Shown in pieces: positions 1 through 11,979 of a stretch of DNA of 64,000 bases. The DNA is from Lingula anatina (lineage: Eukaryota > Brachiopoda > Lingulata > Lingulida > Lingulidae). Positions within the stretch are counted from its first letter, which is position 1. The number at the start of each line of letters is the position of its first letter. Under the pieces are notes generated by a model. That model was not told the origin of the DNA. It did no database searches and saw only the letters and a list, made by a program, of their open reading frames with translations. Made by a program: the position numbers and the translations under genes. The DNA is taken from the NCBI RefSeq assembly GCF_001039355.2, contig NW_019775214.1, positions 213,669 through 277,668 on the forward strand, in the 5' to 3' direction.

Positions 1-1074
1 TTTGAGCCAACTACGTATATCTGTATAGTTATGACTAGCCCTACTGGGTAGCAGTATTTCCATATCTGAGCCAGTAAATATATATTGATTTCCACTTACA
101 ACCAGTTCTTGTGATAAGGATAAAAGCTGGCATTTGATGAGTTTAGTTTCCTACTAGATTCAGTTATTTATGTGCCATTTGTGATTTACCTCCCGTGTGT
201 TCACTAAGTGAAAGTAAAAGATGTCTAGGCTTATACTGAATATGGAAGTTTTCTACCAAATGCTTCAGTTTTTTTTCCTAATTTAAAGGCAAAAGATGTG
301 TGATTTAAAAAAAAAATTGCCAATTAGTTTTTGTTTTGACCCAAACAGTTTGCCAGAATTAGCTCCGGATATGTTTAACAATGATGTGATATGTTTAAGG
401 ATATATTACAAGTGGAAGCACAGCTGCGTACATTCCCTGTATTGCACACTAATTACTACTACCATCTTATTGCAACTCTCAAATAAAATCCACATAAAAA
501 ATAACAGAATGTAATAAATAACATAAATTAAAATAATTAATTACTCTGTCAGCCACATTTTACTCTTGAAAACTGCAGTGTCTTCAAATGCTGGTCATGA
601 ACTTGAAAAGATTCATTATATGCCATCAATGCAGGGGCCTAACATTTAAACTGTGGAGTCAAGTTGTAATTCATTTAATGGTACATGTGGAGCCACAGTG
701 GAGGCGGGGAGACCATCAGGGAATTGAGTGGCCATATTTAGTCCGTGGATCAGTTAGTCTGCGGTCGATCTGTTCCGAATATGTGGTGTAATCTCACTGA
801 AATAAAATTTTTGAAATTTGTTATATAATGTTATATATGTTATGTTCTGTAATGTGAATTGGATACTAGTAAGTGAATAACTAGCATTATGCATGTTCTC
901 CATACAAAATTAAATTTGAAGGAGGAGGGAGGTTAACCAAAAAAATGTTATGGTGCAATCTAGCTTTTAGACAGTTAGTTAAACCATCTTAAAGATATCC
1001 TTTTTATTTCTCTAGAACTAGAATTTGTAATATTTAAATTATCATTTTACATTAAATTATTATTCTGATTCTAG
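1..1074 (+). other. Spastin intron sequence at the window start
   Basis: No coding exon was recognised before the MIT exon at 1075, which starts with two bases of a split codon, so at least one upstream exon lies before the window. The stretch is AT-rich. Bases about 655-792 hold a diverged half of the MITE family found again at 1923-2227 and 2236-2512. Short open frames here have no recognisable product. Confidence 0.6.
655..792. mobile_element. Single arm of a MITE-like element
   Basis: The stretch resembles the right half of the hairpin at 2236-2512. It shares the order of a GGAGGC-type block, ACCATCAGGGAATT, GGCCATATTTAGTCCG, a GTTAGTCTGCGG motif and GATCTGTTCCGAAT. No matching left arm is visible, so it is a truncated or rearranged copy. 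Confidence 0.55.
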
Positions 1075-4000
1075 CTAGAAAGGAGCAAGCAGTGGACCTG
1101 TACAGGAAAGGTATTACAGAACTGGAGAAAGGAATAGCTGTACAGTTGAAAGGTCAAGGTAAGATGATGTGTACTGACATGAAAGTGCTGCATTCAATGT
1201 ATTGCTTTGATTATCAATTTTTATGTCATTTACACAATCAGTCTTTCCTTTTTTTACAGAAAGACTTAAATCTTTAGTTGTCTTAAGTCAGATAGCCAAC
1301 TACCAGAACCTGCTAAGATTTGACTGACAACCATATTGATGAATTTCTCCACAAATGATATAATTATACAAGCAAATTGGCTCCAATTTGTTAAGATTAA
1401 TTACTTTGTGAATAATCGTGACAAATACATTGTAGAAAAGAAGATGCATGTATTTATATCGCAAGAGGGTAACAGCATATTTTTTTACATTCATACCTAG
1501 AGAAAGAACTCGCATTCACAAAAAAACCTTAAAATTGAATAAAGCATACACCATCACTGTCACATTACATCTCAAGGTATGTATTCTTGCACATATACTC
1601 ATGTGAAACTGAATGTGAGGACCATTGCTGGTGTGAAGCATCAACATGGATCTTAGTAAGCACACTATAATTGAAAAGATCCCTGTAATCCCAGCAATCT
1701 TCTGATTTCCACATCAGTTTATAAACACCCAAATGGTCCTGATGGTTCAAACATAGTTGCCAATAACATGTCTCGTGCCACCATAAATCTCTTCCCAAGA
1801 GCATGGTAATACTTTTATTAAACAATCGATCAATATCAATTCAATCATCTCTGCACCATAGGCACAGGGAATAAGGCTCTAGTTAGGGGATTTCATTGAT
1901 GAAATAATGAACATGACCGTGGGGCCATTCGGCATAGAATATTTGAGTATTAACTGGTCCAAGGCTCAAATATGGCGGACCCTACATGAAAAGAAGACCG
2001 CTTAATCCTGTAATGGTTTCTCTGCCTCTCACATGCCTCCACACACAGCTAGTAGAATGGAGCTGAGATTTAATTACTGTGCCCGTGCAGGGACGGCGCA
2101 TGGGGAGGCATGTCAGAGGCGGTGAGACTAAGACCATTACAGTATTAAGCAATCTTCCTTTCATGTAGGGTCCACCATATTTGGGACTTGGACCAGTTGA
2201 TACTTGGAACTCCTATTCTGAATGGCCTCTATGAGCACAAGTTGATCTGCGAACTAACAGATCTGTGGACTAAATATGGCCAACCTCACTTAAAAGCAAG
2301 CCGCCTAATTCCCTGATGTTCTTCCCATCTCCACATGGGCCATTAAATGGATTTTATCTCCATCTCCCATCCGAGTTTTAATTGCTAGGTCACTGCTGGG
2401 ACAGTGCTTGTGGAGGCTGGTAAACCATCAGGGGATTAGTTGGTATTGCTTTAAAGTGGGGTAGGCCATATTTTGTCCGCAGGTCTGCTGTTAGTCCGCG
2501 GATCATCTTGTTCTGAATGTGCTCCATGAGAAACAATGAACTGTACTCCACCTGTCTACTTAATACACCCAACAGGGCAATGAATTTATGTAAATTGAGT
2601 AAATTGATGACTAATAGCATACATATTTATGAAAGGATATCTCACATTCATCTTTGTTTGATTGAGACAAAGGATAATAATCTTCAGAGGTTTCTGAACT
2701 CTGCACTTCTAGCTGTTTAATATTTATAGCTTTGATTTCACCTCTGTTGTCAATCTAACTCTTTGTGTTCTATTAATATTTTGAATCAATACCCAATGAA
2801 TTGGAAATAGTGAAGCATTGCATTTTATCAGGTGAATTGTAATACATTTACAGCAGTTTGTAAACATGGTTCCTTATGTAATTTAGTGGATATTCCTTAA
2901 GCATCAAAGAAATGTCCTGTTTAGAGCAATATAGGAAACGTGGCATTGTCAACTTTAAATTAATTTCATGATTTTACCAAATACGTCCCAAAAATTTAAT
3001 TCTAATGCAGTTCTTGAAAATGTATTTTAGAAAATGTTTTAATATTCAATTTGTGTTTTTATTACAATTACCCTTCTTAGTATTATAAATGCAATGTCCA
3101 ACTTTTGGTTGCAAACAAATATTATTATTATCATAACTTCAAGAAAATGAAAAAAAGATGATTAAAAAGAAGAAAAACAATACAAAAACATTCTTAGTTT
3201 TTGTAGATCTATACAATTTATCTAAAATACAGGTATTGATATTGCAGGGGAGGCATGGGACAGGGCCAGAAATCTCCAGAGCAAGATGTTGACCAACCTG
3301 GTGATGGCGCAGGACAGACTGGATGTTTTGGGTACCAATTTTACTGTTTTACATGTTGTATCATCAATGTTGTACATGTTTTCTATGTATCGTCAATGTT
3401 GTGCATGTGCATTACGTTGTATCATCAATGTTGTACGTTTTCTATAAAGTGTAGACAAGTGATTTGGATATATTGGAACTTTTGCTGAAATTGTGTAAAA
3501 CCATGTGCAAAGATGAATCCAAATTTATTCCCAAAAGAAATGCATCCATAGAATTTTGACTCTATATAGAATGTTTGTATTTATAAAAAGACTAGGGCAG
3601 TGTAGATCAGCTTGGAAGAGTCAACATAGAAAAGTTAAGTGCTCACAACTGATATTCTATGAGAGATACACCCATGGTGATATGTGATCAATGAGAAAGA
3701 CAATTTAGAAACACACTCTAATAGTGAATCAGTGGTTACAGGAAGATGGTTTTAGGAAAAGAAAGACAATCTAGAAATGCACACTGAAGGCAGATCAATG
3801 ATTTCTAATGGGAAAATACCTGTGGCTAGACAAAGAACAAAGCTGTTGAAGGCACCATCAATTAAGAACCTATTTCCCCTGTTACCGAGGAAGCAGGCAG
3901 TACAATAGTTCACTTCATTTGTTTAGCATTAGAGTTACTATCATACCCTAACATGTCTTGCTATCTAAACACAGTAGGAGCAGCTTTATTTTGCTGAAGG

Positions 4001-5984
4001 TCATGTGTCTTAGATGAGCAGCAGACGTCTTTTGTGTGATGTTTTTCTGGATATACTGGGGTATATTTTCCTGGGATTAGATAATGAAGATTAGATTTTT
4101 TTCTATGAAATGATTGAAGTGTATGCAAGCCTCTCAAGACTAGAAAGTCAGTACTTATGAAGGATGAACAGTTGAGTGGAGGGGGTAGGGGGTGGGACAA
4201 AAAAAATTGTATTTAGTTATTGATTACACTGGGGTAAACTGCATGCAAACAATATCATTTGCTTGAAATTATAGTAGTATTTGTGCTGTTCATTGTCAAC
4301 CCTTGCTTTCTTATTGTTAATCTCAATGTAAACATGGTGGTTTCTGAGGAAATCTTATAAAAATAATGATAAAGATGAAAATAATGATGATATCAGATTT
4401 TATTGAATTAAAAAAGAACAAATTATCTTAAGCCTTGCTAACTTAAAATTACATAGTTTAAGACTTATTTATGATACTTCTTAGAATCCACCATTCTATT
4501 CTTTGTTTATTGTTTGCATTTGGGTTGAGTTGTACTTTTTTCCGCTTGTAGAAAAGGCCTTGAGGACAGATGACTATATGCCATCCCCAGGGGCAGGACC
4601 CCCAGGGGAGAGGGGTGCGGGTGTTTTAAATACCCCCACTCCAGGAGCCTCAGGTGGTAAACCCGTACCCACCACTGCCAGTCCCTGCTCAGGTCAGATG
4701 CTGCCCCCTATAATAAAACTATCAGCGGAAGGAGAAGAAACAGAAAAGCATGGTAGTTTATTTTGGAAGTGGAGTCCTGTTTGTACCTTCACTACTCAAT
4801 GTGTTTGATACCACTACTGAATTAGAAGGCTCTTCCAGCACACATTCCTTAAATACTGCATTTTGCCATTTGTCCTTGCACTTTTTTTTTTTTTTCGATT
4901 CCAAGCCTTCCATATTTTTCAGCAACATACCCGTTTTTGACCAAGCAAAACCAAAAATTACATTTTGTTTCTACTTCAATAAGCAAAAAAAAAGAGCCAT
5001 AGAAAGTTGCATTATTGTAATAGTATCAGGTGTCTATCTGCTAAGAGGCAATTTGTTGTAACACGATGTTTTCCTGTTTCTTCTTCTCTGTGGTGCCATC
5101 TGATGATCTCCTTTCTTCTATGACAAATTGACAATAAAGTGATTGTGTGATTTTACCTCCTCTAGTTGTTGTAACATAAATGTTCTTGTACTAACTTCCA
5201 ATGGAATGTCTTTCTTCATAAATTGCATCTGCATGAATATGTTATCCCACAATATCTGTCATGATCAGTGATGTGTGTTGTAATTTAATGTGTTAGTTGA
5301 TTGATTGTGGGATTGTAGTCTCTTGAAAAGTTGCACAGAGAAGCACTTTCATTATAACCTATTGTAAAAACCATGTGAAATTACAAATCAGATAATTTGT
5401 ACTCGGTTTCTTATAATGTTATGGCATTCTCTTTGTTTTCTTTTTTGCAGTTGCTGAAAAGAAAACTGCTCCATCCAGAAGAATCCCTACAAAAGGCCAC
5501 GCTAAAAGCAATTCTTTGCCCCGAGTGGGTCAGCGCAATGTCAGTCCCTCCACTTCCCCGAGACCAGGTGCAGGCACCAGGAACAGAAGAAAGGGGAGTC
5601 TGGTAGGGATACCTCTCTTCTTCTTGATTCTGGCTCTTCTGTATCTTTATATTTAGAGAAGGACAAAATTTCATGTTTTGAATTTTAATTACAAAATTTT
5701 GGGTTTACACCATCAAAATATAGTCCTTGTAAATGTCACAGTAAAACATTCACTGAAAATATTTAATTACTCAATGTTAAGACATGTCACAAGGCATTTT
5801 GGGAAAGTTTAAATATTGAGGATGATTATTTTCTAGAATATCCAGCAAAGAAGATCTCAGCAGAATAAGAATGTAAATTTTAATTCTGAAAACTTCAAAA
5901 ATGTGGACAAGCGTCTAGCACAAAGTTTATTAGATGAAATAGTTGACCAGGGACCAGCTGTTTCATTTTCTGACATAGGTATGT

Positions 5985-6041
<57 letters not shown>

Positions 6042-7676
6042 GATAAACATCAAATGTGCATTTAGTGCACAGGTTTGCTTATTTATGTGCAGTGAGTGAT
6101 CTTGGTATTTTAAGGAAAAGATTATAAGTTTGAAAACTTCCTTCCCCAGGGTTTATTTGACTGTTTTCCTTAGTTTTCTATGTCCCAGAAGTTAACATTG
6201 ATGATTGTTTAGCTTGCATGTTGAGCCTGGTGTTATTGCATATCAACATGGCTCCAGCAGATGAAAACTTCCCTCACACCAGGATAATTACACCAGAAGA
6301 ACATTTTCAAGTTCACAATGTCTGTGACAGATAAGCACACATATATTGCTAACCTGCTGACTTTTCCTTTTCCAGCTGGGCAGTCAGTTTCCAAGCAAGC
6401 CCTGCAAGAAATAGTGATTTTGCCTTCTCTTCGACCAGAGGTATATCCCCATTTTTCATGTCAAAGTAAAATTAGTTAATAGACTTTAAAGTTAAAATTT
6501 CTGTAAGCAAGGGGCAATGCATAGTTGGATGGTTGGTTGGTTGTTTAAATATGTGAAAAAAAAATATCCTGCAGAGAAATTTTCAGCTCTAAATTTTTGC
6601 ACTGTAAAGACTTAAACACATAAAGACTTTATAAACACTGGGATTACTGAAAAAGAAACATTTTCATAAAATTATGGTAAAAAAGAATATACTTCAGGCA
6701 TGTACAAGTGCACCATTTCTTGTTAATTTTGTTCAATTGTTTGTTTTACATTTGAACAAAATTTTTTATTCTTTGTAAAGCATTTAATCCAACTGATTAT
6801 TTTATGTGTGTATTCATTCATCTATTTTTCTCTCTTTGGAATTTTTTGCAATGACTCTGCCCACCATGTATAATTTTCATGTTTAACAGGAACAATACAA
6901 TAATACAAGATGTGAGTCAATAAATTCCTTTTCTGTTGAATCCTTAGCTGTTCACAGGCCTGCGAGCGCCAGCCAGAGGGTTGTTATTGTTTGGTCCTCC
7001 TGGTAATGGAAAAACAATGCTGGTGAGTAGCAAGATTTGGGGGGAGGTTATGGAAAGTATTTTTTCTGTACAGATCTGTTAGAAAACTGCAATGCAACCA
7101 AATCACAAAAATAAAGACATAAGTATTGGTTAATTTTTATAGGGTGGTATATATGATTATGTGTTTTCTTACAATTGTTTTTACCCTTCCAAGGATAAAG
7201 TTTCTTTTAGACAAATAACTGGATGAAATTAACCGATTTAATTTTTTAAATATAAATCAAGTTTTTTTTTACTAATGAAAATGTACTAAAATGAAGTTTT
7301 TCATTATTGATAAAAAGTACAGTGTAGATGGAAATACAAATGCCTTAGGGAATAGTGTAAGATACAACATTTCTGGTGAATTAGTTTGCATGTGTTATAA
7401 TTTTCATTATTTAATGATTAAATATATTTCTTCTTTTAGGCAAAGGCTGTAGCTAACGAATCCCATTCCACATTTTTTAGCATAAGCTCTTCAAGCCTTA
7501 CATCAAAATATGTGAGTATTTGTTTTGTAAAAGCAAAAAAAAAAAAAAAAAAAAAAATACAGTTTTGTGGATCTGAGGATCAGTTTTTGACATAAATATG
7601 TGTTTGTATCTGACTTAAAAGTTGTGTAATTAGTTTCTCTTTATATCAAAAGCTGTATACAAAATAATTAATGAAC

Positions 7677-7719
<43 letters not shown>

Positions 7720-10347
7720 CTAGTCACCTTGGAAATGATTATCTGTATACTCTAACTGATATGAGAAGCTTTACTGGTGTTTCACGCCAAGTGGTACTGG
7801 AAATGCTATCTAGATGAGATCCTTCTCTTTGTTGTTTTTCCACAAGTTGATTCTCCCTTTTCTCACCAGCATTCACTGCACTACACATAATGAGATGACT
7901 GGACAATGGTTTCCTGTTTTTTAGGTTGGAGAAAGTGAAAAACTTGTCCGGGCATTATTTGCACTTGCCAGGGAGCTGCAACCTTCCATAGTTTTCATAG
8001 GTAAAACATAAATGAAAGGATTATTTAAATTTTGTGCTGGAAAGTAAAAGAAAAAAGTGATTATTTTTAAAATGTGAAAAAAGCTTTTATTTTTTATTAG
8101 GATTTTTGTCTTTAAAGCAGTTGACTGATGGTTGATAAACAATAATTGATTTTTGATTGATGAGTAATTCAAAATCTTGGGCTCATAAAACACATATGAT
8201 GGGTCCAAGTTAAAATTGACCACTGGAAAAGAATGAGTTAAGAATAAAAAGCTTATTGATCATCTTTAAGATAGTTCTAGTAGATAAAAATCAGACTTTG
8301 AGATCAGTTGTATTAAGATGAAAAAGGTGCAAGCCTAGGGTGATAAAAGGACAATATTGGGAGATTAAAAAGAACTTGTTGTTTACTTTGACAGGCTAAA
8401 ATGGAACTTTTCTTCTAACTGTTGCAATATCTTTTATCTATAAATTATCAGCTTTTTTTTATTCTTTTTTTTGCTTGGGGTGCTGCAGATGAGATAGATT
8501 CCATGCTGTGTGAGAGGAAAGAGGGTGAACAAGATTACAGCAGGAGAATAAAGACTGAATTCCTTGTGCAGTTTGATGGGGTAATGAATAGTATTTTGAC
8601 ACTCTTTTATCTGAATCCATAGATGTGCTGGGATGATTATACTTACAACAGGGGCTGCTCCAGATATAATTTCTGACAGTCTTCCAAATTATCTTTGTTG
8701 ATCCATCCCCCATTTTTTGACCGTCTTCCGACAGAGAACATTACATACCCATCAATGTAAACTTGAAATTCTGACCACCATCTTCTGGAAGTCCCTCAAT
8801 CTGTCCCTGTACAACCTAATAGATAATTATCATTGGTTAAATCAAAATTTTGCATATATATGTATGTATGATGGATTTGGTGGCAAACAGTGATACCGTT
8901 TAAATTTTCATGGCTTCACTAGATAATGTTTAGTATACCTGAAAATTACTGAGTGAGTCCTAGCATGCAGTGTGGTTTTTATTTTGAAGTTGCAAGATGC
9001 ATTAAACAAACATTGAACAACGATGGATCACGGTAGTGACTCTCATTTTCCTGACTGGTGGTAATTATTGGATGTTAATTAATAACTTCACTTTCTGTCA
9101 GAAATTGAGCTCTATATCAAATTTATCATCTTTCCCTCTCACCATTAATAATAGATTAAAGTCATATATGAGAATTGAGTTGGAGACTTACATTATTGTT
9201 TTCTATTCCTGTCAGGTAACAAGTAACAGTGAAGACAGAATTCTCATCATGGGTGCAACAAACCGACCTCAGGAGCTGGACGATGCTGTGCTGCGTAGAT
9301 TTCCCAAGAGAATCTATGTCGGCATGCCAGATTTTGAAACAAGGCGGGGCATGCTGACCCATTTACTCAGCAAGCACAATAATCCCTTAACAATGGATGA
9401 AATAGATAGACTAGCAAGGTATGGTTCTGTATTACTGGGTAAAGTGTATGAAATCAAAGTAATATGGATCATATAGCTTGCTAATTTAATATTTTCTTAG
9501 TATGTTTTTCCCCTGTTTGTACTTTTTCCCTGTATGGATCCTGATGGCTGCCATCAATGAGACTAAACTGAAGAGATATTTTAAGGAAACTGTGTCTTGT
9601 TTCAGGAGCTGTGAAGGCTATTCTGGCAGTGATATGAATGCTCTAGCTAAAGATGCTGCCTTGGGACCAATTAGAGGTAAGAATTAGGGGCTGGTTCTGA
9701 AAACTGGAAGTTGATATTCTCTTTAAGACAAAAGCTTTTAGCCTGCTTCAATGTTGTGGTGCTTTAAAGACCAAAAATAATTTTAAGATATTTTGGACAA
9801 TTGCCTATTTATAGAAAAAGGAATGAGAATGACTTAGCTTGTGCCGATGTACATAATAATTAAGATTTGAGTTTTAGTTTTTATAGCCTGAAGCATATAT
9901 TCTCATAATTTTTCTATTAAATTTTGGTGTATGCAGATTTTGGCATTGGTCTTATTGCAACAAAGAATAAAGGTGTAAGTAAACACATATATTATAATTT
10001 AAATATTATTTTCAGAATTGAATCCAAATGATGTTAGGACCATGGATGCAAGCCAGGTAAAGTTTTTGTTAATGAAACTCAAATAGATCTGTTGAAACAA
10101 GTCCAAAAATTGAAATTGATTTTGTTGTCATTGACATTTTTTAGTTACAGACATGCTAAAAAGACTTGCTAATCACAACTTGTACAAATAAAACCTGATT
10201 ATCTTATTTTATCAATTTCAGATTAGAAACATCCGCCTTTCAGACTTTGAACATTCATTGCGCAAAATACGCTGCAGTGTTCCTCAAAGAACTTTACAAG
10301 CATACGAATCTTGGAATCGGGAATATGGGGACATGTCAGCTTTATGA
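1075..10347 (+). CDS. SPAST: Spastin, microtubule-severing AAA ATPase (5' end outside window)
   Basis: Exons read from splice sites: 1075-1158, 3248-3331, 4552-4692, 5451-5602, 5837-5978, 6376-6440, 6948-7022, 7440-7511, 7925-8000, 8489-8580, 9216-9418, 9606-9676, 10016-10056, 10222-10347 (TGA). Phases join without a frame break, giving about 474 residues. The first two exons encode the MIT domain ([20 protein letters not shown], then [14 protein letters not shown]). Exons 3-5 are the low-complexity linker and microtubule-binding region. The AAA domain follows: Walker A GPPGNGKT (exon 7), pore loop TSKYVGE (exons 8-9), Walker B FIDEID split across exons 9-10, sensor MGATNRP and the arginine-finger region LRRF (exon 11). 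The C-terminal helix is in the last exon. Spastins bind tubulin tails and sever microtubules at ER and endosome membranes. The N-terminal membrane hairpin exon lies before the window. Exon 3 has two in-frame donors (4653 or 4692), so 13 residues may be optional. Confidence 0.95.
1923..2227. mobile_element. MITE-like hairpin, about 305 bp, in a spastin intron
   Basis: The two halves are inverted copies. The left arm has AACTGGTCCAAG, CAAATATGGCGGACC and CTACATGA, and then a CTGTAATGGT block. The right arm carries the reverse complements of these, ending GGACCAGTT and GAATGGCC. The arms are about 120 bp with scattered mismatches around a central loop. There is no coding capacity, so it would be a non-autonomous DNA transposon copy. 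A partial relative lies at about 18640-18803. Confidence 0.75.
2236..2512. mobile_element. MITE-like hairpin, about 277 bp, adjacent to the previous one
   Basis: Left end GATCTGCGAACTAACAGATC followed by a TGGACTAAATATGGCC block. The right end is the diverged reverse complement (GGCCATATTTTGTCCG, then CTGTTAGTCCGCGGATC). It lies only a few bases after the previous hairpin and shares short motifs with it (AATATGGC, CCTAAT/CTTAAT), so the two may be subfamilies of one MITE group. Confidence 0.7.
3352..3445. repeat. Short imperfect tandem repeat in a spastin intron
   Basis: The motif TGTATCATCAATGTTGTAC and near variants (ATGTATCGTCAATGTTGTGC) recurs three times with a spacing of roughly 30-40 bases, just after the MIT exon 3248-3331. 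Units are imperfect. Confidence 0.6.
5986..6039. repeat. (TA)n microsatellite
   Basis: About 54 bases of alternating TA follow the donor of spastin exon 5. In the second spastin copy the matching site (about 12805-12835) is much shorter and interrupted, as expected for an allele length difference. Confidence 0.9.
7678..7718. repeat. (TTA)n microsatellite
   Basis: Trinucleotide ATT/TTA run of about 13 units in a spastin intron. The second copy has only about 5 units at 14294-14309. Confidence 0.85.
8649..8809 (-). mobile_element. 161-bp non-autonomous DNA transposon with TSD, in a spastin intron
   Basis: Begins CAGGGGC and ends GTCCCTG, and is flanked on both sides by TACAA (8644-8648 and 8810-8814). 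It is a reverse-complement relative of the elements at 21282-21448 and 39345-39512; shared blocks include CTGACAGTCTTCCAAA and GACCGTCTTCCGACAGA. The second spastin copy has the uninterrupted site TACAACCAAATAGA at 15280-15300, so this insertion is present in one copy and absent in the other. No coding capacity. Confidence 0.92.
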
Positions 10348-10472
10348 GTTTTGCATACACAAAAGACCTTACAAAAATATCACTTCCACATTGGAAAATA
10401 TTACTTGGGGTTGAATAAGATCTCTCTTTTGGAACCATGTATTGGCACCCAAATCAAACTAAACTGATTTGA

Positions 10473-10478
10473 AATAAA
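10473..10478 (+). terminator. Spastin polyadenylation signal
   Basis: AATAAA lies 126 bases after the spastin stop codon. The same hexamer is kept in the second copy (about 16940). It is the first canonical signal downstream of the stop. Confidence 0.6.
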
Positions 10479-11978
10479 CATCTGAGTCTGACTTACCATA
10501 TTTGTTGCAGAGTGTTGGGAGTACCCAAGTAATGGCAGGGTCTGTGTATTGTAAAAGATAAAAACCCAGCTTGACAGGTGCCCCTGGTGGGCCTGAGGAA
10601 GTGGTGCTGTAACTAATGTGGTCCTGCTTTATCAACTGTGTAGCTGGAGGTGCTGGGCAGGTTGTAGAAAATCTTTCCAGTCTGATGTTCAGTGATATGA
10701 GCTATGAATAGAGAATTATGGGTCATGAACATTATGATATTATGAACACAAGACTCTTTATTTTATTCATTTATTTTTGTTTTTGCCAATTACATTCCTT
10801 TTCACCAGATTAATGCCAAATTCATGAAGAAGTAATATAAGATTTTTTTTTTTTCATTTTCTGTAATGGTAGCTAATCAATAACAATTATTTGCTAGCAT
10901 GAGACTAAATGGGTGTAGTTTGGGTTAAAACAAGTTTTGGGGGAATTGTAATGGTTCATATTTTGTGTGGACAGGAACTGAATATAATTTATACTCACCT
11001 CAAGCGTAATGGGAGGAAGGGTTTTAGGGAAGTTCTATAAGATAAACGTTATCAAAAAAATTTGTACTAAATAATAAGTCATCTATTTTCCTTGGAAAAA
11101 ATCACAGTAAAAGGCATTCCACATCTTCAGTGCAAACTTACTTTGTGTAAGTGGGTTGTACGGTACGGTACAGGCTCTGGTTGATGGAAGCCTCTGGTAT
11201 TACAGGGATTGCCATTTATTCCCATACACCTATGCATAAACTGAACATTGCAGCATTTTCAATCATATGGGTTCTCTTTAATGTTTAATATGAAAGCAAT
11301 CATAAATGGCTTTTTAAGAAAGCTTTCAAGTCTTATGAACAATTACATTAGACCTGTGTGTCTAGGTTTTGTTTATATTTTCATTTGGTCAACTTTAGTT
11401 GTATGAAAATATTCCTTTGTGACTGGAGATAAAATATGAAACTTTTTTATCCAAATGTTGAAGTAAAAATAGTTTAGGGGGGGATATGAGATAAACTTTT
11501 TCAAGAGCTCCAATTTTAAGTGATTTCTTTTGTAAGATAATCCAAATTAATGTCTCCTCTTGCTTTACTTCCATGACAAAAACTTTGGATGAAATGAATT
11601 TATATATTTTGTAACAGTTTTTGCAAAGAATATTTTGAGTAAAAAAGACATTTATCTGCTTTGTATGACCTTTTTGTTGTTAAAGTCCATTTTCCTATTT
11701 ATTTATATTCATTTATTTAATGTCATCAGTTGTTTGTCATTAATAAGGTAATTTAACAAAAAATTTGCATAACTGATGTCGTTAGAACAGTTTACATGCA
11801 GCGATATATGAAAATAAATATATGGAATGGAGTTGTTTTTATTCTTTTACAGTTTGTTACCAACAGAAAGTGTTTCAACATATAATGCACAATAGGCAAA
11901 ATTATGCAATGATGAAGCATTTAAAGAAAGGACATGTTTATACTGAAGCAGTAACTCGATTTAATAATATAATAATTG
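10479..11978. other. Spastin 3' flank, first copy
   Basis: AT-rich non-coding sequence with no recognisable gene. It is repeated closely at about 16945-18440 in the second copy. It ends at the single N. Confidence 0.7.
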
Positions 11979-11979
11979 N
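11979..11979. other. Single-N assembly join
   Basis: One N separates the end of copy A from the start of copy B of the spastin block. The base after it (11980) corresponds to 5164, a position inside an intron, so the join is an abrupt return to earlier sequence. Confidence 0.95.

Larger units (their letters stand above)
5164..11978 (+). repeat. Large direct repeat, copy A (spastin locus)
   Basis: This block matches 11980-18440 from AGTTGTTGTAACATAAATG at the left edge to the shared ATTTAATAATATAATAAT at the right edge. Intron differences are scattered substitutions, microsatellite length changes and the 161-bp insertion at 8649-8809. Confidence 0.93.

Noticed and set aside
5411-5674. Minus-strand open frame opposite spastin exon 4 (also at 12227-12571)
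   Set aside because: It is the antisense shadow of a coding exon with strong + strand splice sites and a known product.
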